64,000 nucleotides of DNA, taken from NCBI GenBank assembly GCA_003254925.1, contig QANZ01023999.1, positions 125,008 through 189,007 on the forward strand, written 5' to 3'. The stretch's first letter is position 1; each line of letters starts with the position of its first letter. Of this stretch, positions 14,401 through 24,199 are shown piece by piece. Source of the DNA: Chamaecrista fasciculata. Its lineage: Eukaryota; Streptophyta; Magnoliopsida; Fabales; Fabaceae. The notes under the pieces are model-generated. The model ran no database searches. It was given only the letters and a program-made list of their open reading frames with translations, and was not told where the DNA came from. Position numbers and translations under genes: made by a program.

Positions 14401-14806
14401 TATTTCACCACACCTTGGTGCAACCCTTAGCATATTAATTGGTCTAATTATAATATATTATTAGTTAAAACATATCAAAAGAAGACCAAATAACTTGTTC
14501 ACTTTTAGGCTAATCATGGTGCATTTAGTATATGTTAGAGAAAAATAAAAAAAAAAATAGAGAAAAAATGTGTATTTCTTAAAATAATAAATGTCTAAGA
14601 CTTATTTTCTTTCTCTACCTTATTTTATCTCTCTTTCATATGCACCAAATGTATTACCAACCCTATTTCAAAAGATTCAAATCCCCAACATAAGTTTATA
14701 ATATTTTTCATTATTTTTGACATATCAAACCTGTGAATTTAAAATTTTCCAGATACTTATTTTTCTTAGTTTTTCTTAAAATTCAAAGTCTACCCTCCAT
14801 CATACA
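11471..14806. other. CID4 3' flank and gene-free region
   Basis: About 100-400 bases after the stop are the likely 3' untranslated region. After that no gene was recognised. A homopolymer T tract (about 12161-12199) contains one unresolved base. The stretch 13920-14250 is clearly more GC-rich than its surroundings (for example GGGCCGTTACTTGCGCTGGC), suggesting part of an old mobile element, but no terminal repeats or protein motifs identify it. Confidence 0.5.
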
Positions 14807-15455
14807 TAAGGTGTTCGTTGGGCAGTTTGAGCGGTTTTGAACTAAATTTTTAATCGAACCGCTCACATCGATTTGAAGTAATTCTTAACCAAGCGGTTAA
14901 AAATAATTTGTTTAACCAAACCAAACCAAACCAATAAATAGGTGGTTTGGGCGGTCGGTTTGAGCGATTAACAAGTTTATTAGTTATTTTTATTAATTAA
15001 TTATAAAATTAGAGAGAAAAAAATTAGTGTTTTGAAGTAATAAGTCTAGTTTATAGAATAGATAAAAAAACGACAAATGAGATTAGAGATTTGAAAGAAT
15101 AAAATTGTATAACGAAGAATAGCCGTTAATTGTTGACTAAGATAAAACAAATTTTATGATTCAATAAGATAACATAATTAGAAAATATAATAAAATCAAA
15201 TGATGATAAAAAAATAATAATTTTTTTATGAAATGTAATCGCATATAACACAATAAGTAAAAATAACTATATATAAATACTAGCGGTCGGTTCGGTTAAT
15301 TGTATGTATAAATTGTTAACCGAACCAAACCATCCAATTTTTATGTATTTTTAACCAAACCAAATCGCTCAATTGATCGGTTTAGTTCAGTTTTTCTTCA
15401 GTTCGATTTGATTTGGTTTGGTCAAATTGGTTTGGTTCGGTTTTGAACACCCCTA
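14807..15455. mobile_element. hAT-like MITE
   Basis: A 649-bp element with short inverted termini (TAAGGTGTTC left; GAACACCCCTA right). It is rich in AACCGAACC/GGTTTGGTT subterminal repeats. Flanking 8-mers match at 7 of 8 positions (ATCATACA at 14799-14806, ATCTTACA at 15456-15463), the target duplication length expected for hAT. There is no transposase ORF, so it is non-autonomous. The right end resembles those of the GC-rich elements at 54605-55169 and 60224-60524. Confidence 0.65.
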
Positions 15456-15899
15456 ATCTTACATAATATATTCGCACCTCGTACTTATCATAAGAATGAA
15501 AAAAAAAATGAGTGGTTGGTATCTGACACAGCAGTCCTTGTCTCCTTGGAAGATTATTCCAAATCCATGTGATTACACTCAAATTTTGTATTTACCTTTT
15601 TGGATTTACTCTTTTCCATTTAGATTCTGAGTCAAGCTTACCGGATACCACTCCTAATTTGTCCCTAATTACAACTCAGCATAATCAGTCTCTTAAAACA
15701 TTAAATTATTTAGTATAATCTACTCATGAGATAGCTGTTGAGAGAAAGGTGACCAACTTAATAGTTTCTCCTACATGTAACAAGAAGTTGGTCATCTTTA
15801 ATAGTTTCTCCGTCAATATTCTAGATGAGTCACTGTTGGCCTAGGAGAAACTATTCATGATTTCAACAATCGATGACATCAAATTTTTACTCATGCTGC

Positions 15900-16595
15900 T
15901 TTTTTTATAGCTCAACATCGAGTATTATATAATAAAATGGGTCTTCTAGTTATGCGATAAAATTTTTCTTTTAGTTTAAGTGACACTTTTTTTATTACAG
16001 ATAATCCTTGAGGTCTTTCTCTATTTCATTCATGCCGTTTAAATCATGTGATTTACGTCCTCCTCTATTTCTTCTTTATTTTATATTATTATTTCCAAAT
16101 ACTTAAAATTTGTAATTTCTTGTATACGATGATCTCCAAGTTTCACCACATTCATAAAGTCAACTTTTCTTCAATTGAACTCACATACCATGAATTGTTT
16201 TATTTCTAATGATACAAAATTCATGTCTTCAAAGTTTGTCTTCACTTTTCTAATTTTTCGTTGACTTCACCTTTAAAATCTCCAACCAAAACTATGTCAT
16301 TAGCCAAAAATATAAACTTTGGTGTCGCTTCTTATATAAGTTCAATGACCACATCTAATAGCATATTAAAGAAGTAAGAGCTCAAAGTAGAACCTTTATG
16401 TAATTATATGATTATAGGAAAATCTTTTGTGACTCTAATTTGTGTTCTCATATAAATTGTTACTCATCAAATACAGGGCATGCATATTCCTTTCTTTCTT
16501 CAAAGCCTTCCATAGTACTTCTATTGGTACTCTATTATATGCGTTTTCCATATCAAAATCACCTTCTAGAAACACACAAAAAAGAAATATTAGTT
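15900..16595 (-). pseudogene. LINE reverse transcriptase relic
   Basis: Minus-strand translation shows non-LTR reverse transcriptase pieces in order. FDMENAYNRVPIEVLWKAL comes near 16560, matching the usual DLEKAYDRVPREVLW block. HKGSTLSSYFF follows, then LANDIVLVGDFKGEVNEKLE near 16250, the catalytic block with N in place of the first D of ADD. Then comes EEIEEDVNHMI near 16060. Several in-frame stops and the altered catalytic residue show it is dead. No second open reading frame or poly(A) tail was assigned. Confidence 0.8.
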
Positions 16596-16599
16596 GTAG

Positions 16600-17577
16600 A
16601 GTTTCATAAGTAAATGACACCCTAATCCTTCGTTATTATTGTTAATAAGCTCGTTTATTATATGTCAAAATAGAAAATGATGATGAGCTGTCAACTCTAA
16701 TGGGCCCCTAATTTCTCTTTATTTTCTCTTCATGGTGAAGGGTGATGACACATTTATATCTTGTTTGATATGATCCAAATTGGTACTTAAAACATTTGAA
16801 GTGTTTGGTAAAGTGGGATTTTGCAGTACTATAAAATATATCAAATTTATAAAATAAATTCTTAAAGTACCTAGATTTTTTTTTGGTACAACTATAAGTT
16901 TGTCGTACTTATTTGTATAATGATTTAGGCGAAGACTAATATTATTCGGGTCAAGAGCAAACAGTTAAAGTTTAAAATCCTTCCAACAACAATACCGACT
17001 CCAGAGTTTAAACCTAAGTCCCTTAACTTGGAATATAACTCACTTATTATTGCATCAAACATTTGTTATCTATAAAATTTAACTATTTTGATCTTCCCTC
17101 ATTCTTCACCGTAGCTTCTTCAATCAACGATAATTCCTTAATAGTATGATCATGTTTCTTTTCCATCCTCTTGATATTAATATATTATCAAGGATAATCT
17201 TATATATTTTTTTCTTTTCAAGTATAATAACTCTCCGTAATATTTTTCTTGTATCGAGTGACTTCTTTTTTTACCAGAAAAAGAGAGTTTATATTACTTT
17301 AGTAATTTACAAGAGAAATTTTAATCAAAATAAAATTTGTGAATAATAATAACAAAGTTACTAGTTTTTTTTTCGAAGAAAGCAGTTCATATACATTTAG
17401 ATTATCTTTAAAGTATTAAAACGAAAATCTACTATTTAATTATTAAATCTTATTAAATATATACTATTAAGAACAAGATTGAACAACTTTTTTTAAAAAA
17501 AAAAAATAATATGATTGAAATTTGAATTGTGATCGACTAATGATGAAATTGAAACTATTAAACGAATCCCTATCTCT
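16600..17577. other. Intergenic, nothing recognised
   Basis: AT-rich sequence between the two LINE relics. No coding region, terminal repeat or structured element could be supported. Confidence 0.5.
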
Positions 17578-18480
17578 ATGAGAGATAAAGTTGATTCTCT
17601 TAAATGGACCTTTATTACAACTAAGAAGTTGGTAGAAGAGGATACTAGTGACTTACTCAACTCCTCTTCTTTCACCCCAGATGTTCTATGGAAGAAGCTT
17701 TTGTCCCTAAGGGTCTCTAATAAGATTATAAGCACTTCTTATGGAGAGCATGTGTCAATGTCTTGCCCACCAAAGAATAGCTTTGGAAGAGAAAGTGCTC
17801 CCCTGGTTTCGTTTGTCTTTGCTGTGCAAATGATTTTGAAACGGTTGAACACCTGGTCTTGCTCCGTAATGGTGCTAAGGCTGTTTGGTTTTATGGTCCT
17901 CTTGCTCTTACGTTGGATGCCTTTTATGTACAAAGGTTTGATGTTTAGTGTTTTGAATTTCGTGCAACCCCTTGATTTATGATTTTTCAAAAGTCTTCAT
18001 GGGTTTTATGTGTTGGCGTATTTGGAAAGCTAGGTGTTCATTTGTTTTTGATAACTAAGCTTTCCTTCCTATTTCTATTGTTAACCTTGCTTCTAGAAAC
18101 TTGAATGAGTTTTGGGAGGCTAATGGCTGGAATGCTATCCCTTCGGCTTTAAATGAGGATGATAGTTTGAATAAGGTTTCTTGGATTGGTCCTTTGGACC
18201 TTGATGTAAAGATCATCGTGGATGGAGCCTATGCAAATAATGGTAAGGCTGGAATCGGTGTTATCTTGAGAGATAGCTCTGGGAAAATGCTTGATGGCTT
18301 CGCTTTAAAATAAGTGCTTCTTCCTCTTTCATGACTGAAGCTTTGGCTTTGAAAAAAGGTTTGAAGATTGCAAAGGCCTTAAAGTTGACTAATTTCTTTT
18401 TTGAGTTTGATAGTTTAATTTTGGTTAATGTGGTATTAAAGGTCTCTCTTGCTGCTCTGATTGAAGATGAAATCCTATTA
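17578..18480 (+). pseudogene. LINE zf-RVT / RNase H relic
   Basis: Plus-strand frames contain the C-terminal domains of a plant non-LTR element. The block starting FTPDVLWKKLLSLRV continues in another frame as HFLWRACVNVLPTKE and CCANDFETVEHLVLL, the reverse-transcriptase zinc-binding domain. After a gap comes an RNase H-like domain: VDGAYANNGKAGIGVILRDS near 18220, then after a frameshift MTEALALKKGL and FEFDSLILV, which supply the expected D, E and D positions. At least two frameshifts and stops show it is inactive. It is opposite in strand to the relic at 15.9-16.6 kb, so the two come from separate or rearranged insertions. Confidence 0.8.
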
Positions 18481-18942
18481 TTGAGGATATTGTTTTGCTT
18501 TATGATTTGATCATGAGATTTTCTGTTTCTTGAATTCTTAAGAAAGCTAACTTGATAGTGATTGGCTTGCCAAGTATGTAGAATTGAAGATGAATCTTTT
18601 GAGGTGGGTTGTTAATCCCCATCTTCTTTGGTTTCTATTTTAGTTTTTAATACCTTCGCAACTAATAAAGGTATAGATTAAGAACTTTCGTATTTTTGTG
18701 GTTTGTTTTGTTTAAATATATGAGTATTTAAAAAAAAATAATAATTGAACTTTGAACGATTCAGGGAAAACAATACTAAGTAGAAATTGGAAATTTATAA
18801 ATTTAAAAAATATATCAACGCATCAAGTTACTTGTGATATACTCACTTTCGCCAAACTAAAGAAAATCACTTTAGAAATCAAAGTCTATCCTAAATATGA
18901 GTTACAGGTCGAATCATTCAAATGCCACGAAGCATATGCTTT
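18481..18942. other. Flank of the LINE relic
   Basis: Includes an A-rich stretch near 18729-18742 that could be a decayed tail. Nothing else was recognised. Confidence 0.4.
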
Positions 18943-18951
18943 TATTAATAA

Positions 18952-19479
18952 GTTAAAAGTACTAATTTGGTCCCCAAACTTTATACCAACTGTCAATTTT
19001 GTCCCTAAATTTTTTTTTGCTGTCACCTTCGTCCCCAAACTTTACACTAACTGTCAATTTTATCCCCAATCTTTTTTTGCTGTCAATTTTATCCCAAACT
19101 TTACATCAACTGTCAATTTAGTCCCCGATCTTTCACATTTTCGTCAATTTTATCCTTTGACTAACTTCTTTTAATAAATTAACGACAGACTGCATCCTGT
19201 TTTTGAATCTAAGTTAGGATTTGAGTTCCTTTTTCTATCAATTTTACATTATATATTGTTAGCCACATAGATTTTGTCGTCAATATTTGGCTAAAGTAAG
19301 AGAAAAAGATAAAATTGACCAAAATGTGAAAGATTAGGGACGAAATTGACAGCAAAAAAATATTGGGGAAGAAATTGACAGCATGTGTAAAGTTTGGGGA
19401 CGTAATTGACAATAAAGAAAGATTGTGGACGAAATTGACAGCAGGTGTAAAGTTTGGGGACGAATTGGGTACTTTTGCC
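18952..19479. mobile_element. Foldback Mutator-like MITE with 9-bp target duplication
   Basis: A 528-bp element whose left half (repeated units of the type GTCAATTTTGTCCC and CCCAAACTTTACA) is the inverse of its right half (GGGACGAAATTGACAGCA, TGTAAAGTTTGGGG), so each arm is about 200 bp. Ends are GTTAAAAGTAC and GTACTTTTGCC. It is bounded by identical 9-mers TATTAATAA (18943-18951 and 19480-19488). Within each arm the motif is repeated three or four times. There is no ORF of its own. Confidence 0.85.
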
Positions 19480-19488
19480 TATTAATAA

Positions 19489-20109
19489 TTTTTCTTTGCC
19501 TTTTTTGTTTTTCTCTAACTTTTTGGTCTACAAAATAAAGAATGTCTTTTTCTTGAGAGATCATATTTTTGTTATAAGACAATTAATAAAATATGTAATA
19601 AATATTTTTTATGGTTAACTATGATAAACAAAAATGCATTTTTTTTTTGTATAATAGATATCATAAAAAGAAATAAAATATAAATAAAACTTATAATTAA
19701 CAAGACATATGATAAAAGTAAATATTTTTTTAACATAATTTCATTTCTTTTTGTAAAATATGTTTATAGATCCATGTGGATGGGAAGTTATTAGGCCTAA
19801 AAATTTGAACAAGAAATTAACTAAGACTTGTTGGGAAAAAAATATTACAATGGAAAATATAAAAAAGAAATTAGAATCATTTGTCAAATGGAATGAAGAC
19901 AAAACTATAATAATACATTTTTTTTCTTCAGAACAAAACTTATTAAGAGAATTTATCTATTTGTTAGATATGTGATAATTTTTTTTGTGTGATTAATTAT
20001 TATAAACTTTCTATGTATGAGTGAAATTATAAGGAGGGAATGTATATAAAATCTTTAATTAAAATAAATTTGATAAATTTATTATTTATATTTGTATAAA
20101 TTTTTATTT
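19489..20109. other. AT-rich region with one unassigned short ORF
   Basis: A 71-codon frame at 19760-19975 (+) has ordinary amino acid composition but matches no family I recognise. It may be a decayed transposon fragment. Nothing else is supported. Confidence 0.35.
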
Positions 20110-20888
20110 NNNNNNNNNNNNNNNNNNNNNNNNNNNNNNNNNNNNNNNNNNNNNNNNNNNNNNNNNNNNNNNNNNNNNNNNNNNNNNNNNNNNNNNNNNN
20201 NNNNNNNNNNNNNNNNNNNNNNNNNNNNNNNNNNNNNNNNNNNNNNNNNNNNNNNNNNNNNNNNNNNNNNNNNNNNNNNNNNNNNNNNNNNNNNNNNNNN
20301 NNNNNNNNNNNNNNNNNNNNNNNNNNNNNNNNNNNNNNNNNNNNNNNNNNNNNNNNNNNNNNNNNNNNNNNNNNNNNNNNNNNNNNNNNNNNNNNNNNNN
20401 NNNNNNNNNNNNNNNNNNNNNNNNNNNNNNNNNNNNNNNNNNNNNNNNNNNNNNNNNNNNNNNNNNNNNNNNNNNNNNNNNNNNNNNNNNNNNNNNNNNN
20501 NNNNNNNNNNNNNNNNNNNNNNNNNNNNNNNNNNNNNNNNNNNNNNNNNNNNNNNNNNNNNNNNNNNNNNNNNNNNNNNNNNNNNNNNNNNNNNNNNNNN
20601 NNNNNNNNNNNNNNNNNNNNNNNNNNNNNNNNNNNNNNNNNNNNNNNNNNNNNNNNNNNNNNNNNNNNNNNNNNNNNNNNNNNNNNNNNNNNNNNNNNNN
20701 NNNNNNNNNNNNNNNNNNNNNNNNNNNNNNNNNNNNNNNNNNNNNNNNNNNNNNNNNNNNNNNNNNNNNNNNNNNNNNNNNNNNNNNNNNNNNNNNNNNN
20801 NNNNNNNNNNNNNNNNNNNNNNNNNNNNNNNNNNNNNNNNNNNNNNNNNNNNNNNNNNNNNNNNNNNNNNNNNNNNNNNNNNNNNNNN
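20110..20888. other. assembly gap (Ns)
   Basis: A run of 779 unknown bases. The left part of a MITE probably lies in it. Confidence 0.99.
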
Positions 20889-21145
20889 AAACACACTTTT
20901 ATTATAATCAAATCACATCTTACTTTTTCCAACTTTTTCTTCCATTTATACCCCTATACAATTTATCAATTTCCTTACTTTTTATCCACCTACCACAATC
21001 ATTACATACCCATTTTAATAATTTCACACCAAATAATCAACAATCATCCAAACACCACTACAAAAATAATCAACTTTGATTATAATCAAACTATGATTAT
21101 AATCAAAACAAATTTAAAAAAAAAACGGAAACGAACTGACCCTAA
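20889..21145. mobile_element. Right end of a large MITE (left part lost in gap)
   Basis: The block containing ACCACAATCATTACA, ATAATTTCACACC and CATCCAAACACCACTAC matches, in the same order, the right inner part of the element at 54058-55895. It ends in GAACTGACCC, comparable with the AACAGACCC end of that element. It is therefore a related family member. Confidence 0.55.
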
Positions 21146-21679
21146 ATCTAACAATTGAAAATTAGATAGCTCAAACTATTTAACTTTTATAGTATCACTC
21201 TATTATTTAGGTTGTTATTGATTTTCTTTTTATAAAAATTAATTTAATTTTTAAAAATTTATAACTTTTTACAAATGAATTCTTCTATAGATATTCTAGA
21301 ACTTGTTTATAAATATTAAAATATATCAGAGTATACGTTTTTAATATTTTAAAGAATAAAATAACAAAATAACAAATCTTTATATAATTTATAGATTAGA
21401 TAAATAGTTTGGCAAAAGTATTTTTTGGATCTAAGAATTTTACAACAATTATTAATTCGTTCTAATTTTTTTTTATGGTCAATTGCGTTCTCAATATTTT
21501 ACATTTAGTTAATTTTATTTAAGTATGTATTTTATCCTATTTTTCAAATGTTTAAGTTTTTTTTATTAATATTATATACTAAGTCATTTAAAATTTATTT
21601 TTAATATTTAATTAAAATAAAAATAAAAAAATAATCAAAATATAAAATATTGAAACGAAATTAATATTAAACTTTGATA

Positions 21680-22275
21680 AATATAGGTGAAGTGGATTTT
21701 AAAAAGGACAATTATGCAACAAATTATAATATTTTAATTAAAACTTTGACAAAAAATAAAGGTCAAAGTGCACTTTTGGTCCCATAACTTTAGCTCAAGT
21801 CTCAATTTGGTCCCATAACTTTTTTTGTTGCACTTTTGGTCCCATATCTTTGCAAAAAGTTGCATATTTGGTCTTGTATCACTTTTGGTCCCATATCTTT
21901 TGGTCAGGTTGCAGAAATGATCTCATATCTTTGCAAAAAGTTTCACCACCCATCCCACTTGATCCAAAGATATGAGACCAATTCTGCACTTGACCCAAAG
22001 ATATGAGACTAATGCTGCAACTTGACTAAAAGCTATAGAACCAATTCTGCAACATGACCTAAAGATATGAGACCAAATCTATAACTTGAGCAAAATATAT
22101 GGGACTAAAATTGTAATAAAAAAAGTTATGAGACCAAATTGAGACCTGAGCAAAAGTTATGGGACCAAAAGTGCACTTTGGCCAAAAAAAATAAAGTTAG
22201 GCTTCGCGTCGTTTTGATTAAAATGTTATAATTTGTTTCAAAATTGTCCTTTTTAAATTCAATTCACCTATATTT
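21680..22275. mobile_element. Nested foldback element upstream of NF-YA
   Basis: The inner unit 21761-22183 begins GGTCAAAGTGCACTTTTGG and ends CCAAAAGTGCACTTTGGCC, with internal arms built from repeated 'ttggtcccata' and 'tatgggaccaa' units. Outside it the symmetry continues: TTTAAAAAGGACAATT at about 21698 is mirrored by AATTGTCCTTTTTAAA at about 22242, and ATAGGTGAA by TTCACCTAT. The inner element therefore sits in, or forms the core of, a larger palindrome. Flanks of the inner unit are A-rich (AAAAATAAA on both sides, but offset), so its target duplication is not exact. Confidence 0.7.
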
Positions 22276-22354
22276 GCCATGTCATCATCTAACTCAGTAT
22301 GTTTGATCATCTTTAATGTCAGATAATGGATGAAAATCAGCTTGGGATTAACGG

Positions 22355-22515
22355 TGAGACGTTTTCAAAAGTTATGGGACCAAAATTGCAACAAAAAAAT
22401 TTATGAGACTAAATTGAGACCTTTGTCAAAGTTATGGGACTAAAATTACAACAAAAAAAGTTATAGGACAAAAGACCTTTGTCAAAGTTAAGGACCAAAA
22501 GTGCAATTTAGCTTT
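22355..22515. repeat. Extra partial arm of the foldback family
   Basis: Three tandem, diverged units of the 'caaaagttatgggaccaaaa' type follow the complete foldback element. They look like a truncated or duplicated right arm. They lie a few hundred bases upstream of the presumed NF-YA leader. Confidence 0.55.
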
Positions 22516-22529
22516 AATAGTTTATTCAA

Positions 22530-24199
22530 AGAATAATCAAACCGAAAGTAACAACACGCTCTAAGAAAGCGCGTGGATGAGGTAGAAACTTTGGAGCCGC
22601 CTCGAAAAGGCACTAAGGAGAGTGCGAATGTGAGTGCACAGAGTAAAAAGGAAACTTCAACGCACTCACAAAACGACAAAACTATAACACGCCACCACAG
22701 AAAAAAGCGATTCTATTTTTTTTATTCTAAAAAGAGAAACTTTTTTATCAGATATTTGATTTGATATTTCAGTTTTGTTCTCTTCTAATTGGGATTCCTA
22801 TGGATTCCTATTCCTTTTCCTTTTTCCCTTTAATAATAGAAAATTAAAAAAATGAAAAAAGGTTGGAAGATGATGTATATATGTGGGATGATGAGAGCTG
22901 CACACTTGGTGTGTCTATGCTTCATAATCCATCGTTTTTGCGAGACGTCCCATTCAATTCAATGCCTCAATACTTAGCACCAAAGCCAAGAGACAAAACA
23001 GTAAAAGAAGGGAAGACAAGAAAGAATTTAACTCAAATAGGTAAGTATCGCTAATTCTTAACAATACTACTACTAGCAGTGTGAGTTTTTTGTTGTTGTT
23101 ATAAGCTTTTCAGGAAGAAGACATGCTTAGTTTCTAGTTAATACCAAACGTCCAAACCCCATTTCTTATTTCTTTCCAATCTTCCAAATTTCCCAAGGTT
23201 TCTCTCTTGTTTTAATCTTCTTTTTTGCTATGTTCTTTTTTTTTTGGCCTTACCTATTTCTATTGGTATTTTTTTTTGCAGGACTTTATTTTGGAGCTTA
23301 ATATAATGGAGTTGATCTAAGAGAATGAGTTGTTTTATTATGGGTAAGACGTTTATTTGGTGATGATGGAGGAAAATTGCTATTCTGAGTAGTAATTCAA
23401 TAATTTGTTCCTTACTTCCCTTATTCTTTTGAATATTCTGGGTTTTAGCCATTTATGAAAAGCTTTCTGTTTTGGGTTTGAGAATCTATTTCTTCTTTTT
23501 TTTTTTTCTTACTTGTTGTGTCCAGATGAGGATTTTATTTTATTTTCTTGAAGTTGAACAGTTCATATGCATGATACTCTGTATTCTGTATTCTGTTTTC
23601 TGTTTCATTACTTCTTTCCTTTTAGTGTTATCAGCTCAGATATAAAGTCGAAATGATAGAATTATTTTTGGAAAAAAATATATTTACTTCCTAGTTCTCG
23701 ATATAAAAAAGTACTGGGAAGTTAATTTGAAAAAGAAGTTATTCTTGGCCTAACTTGGTAACTTTGGGTCATTGGTGATAGTTCATATTAGAAAAGTACA
23801 GGGAAGTTAATTTAAAAAAGAAGAAATTTTGAGTAATTAAATATGTCTGTTGAAATACTTGCCTTATGTTTGCTTCAACTCCACAGATAATATGATTTAC
23901 CATTCAAAATTTTTCTTAATTAGTAGACCACTTTCTTAAAAGTTAAAACATTGCCTTTGGTTTTCTCTTTGTATGGCAATTCAGATATCATGATTAGGTT
24001 GATTCAAGAGTTGAGATATTAAATTATTAACCAATAATTCTTCTGTGAAGGTCCTAATAGAAGTTTCTATATACAATTCTTCATACTGTCCTGATTTCTT
24101 AGTTTTCCAGTCAGTAAAATGGAAACAATGGCTTCTTTCTTCCTCAAGTATCGAATTTGTTATTTTAACAGGTAAGGGTTGAGGAAATAGTGTAATATA
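22530..24199 (+). other. NF-YA promoter and leader region, with leader intron(s)
   Basis: A donor-like site (ATAG|GTAAGT) at about 23040 and an acceptor-like site (TTTTAACAG) ending at about 24171 suggest a leader intron of about 1.1 kb, 28 bases before the start codon. Another possible acceptor (TTTTTTTGCAG) is near 23281. NF-YA genes commonly have long spliced leaders; the exact structure here is inferred. Confidence 0.4.
22870..22977 (+). CDS. Candidate upstream ORF in the NF-YA leader
   Basis: Two adjacent ATG codons open a 35-codon frame that stops at 22975-22977, before the putative leader donor at about 23040. If this region is in the NF-YA leader, the short frame could damp translation of the main ORF. 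Leader uORF control is known for a legume NF-YA gene. Whether this stretch is transcribed is not visible in the sequence, and the peptide matches nothing I recognise. Confidence 0.25.
   Translation: MMYICGMMRAAHLVCLCFIIHRFCETSHSIQCLNT

Noticed and set aside
20027..20932. Open frames spanning the second N run
   Set aside because: Same artefact of unknown bases.
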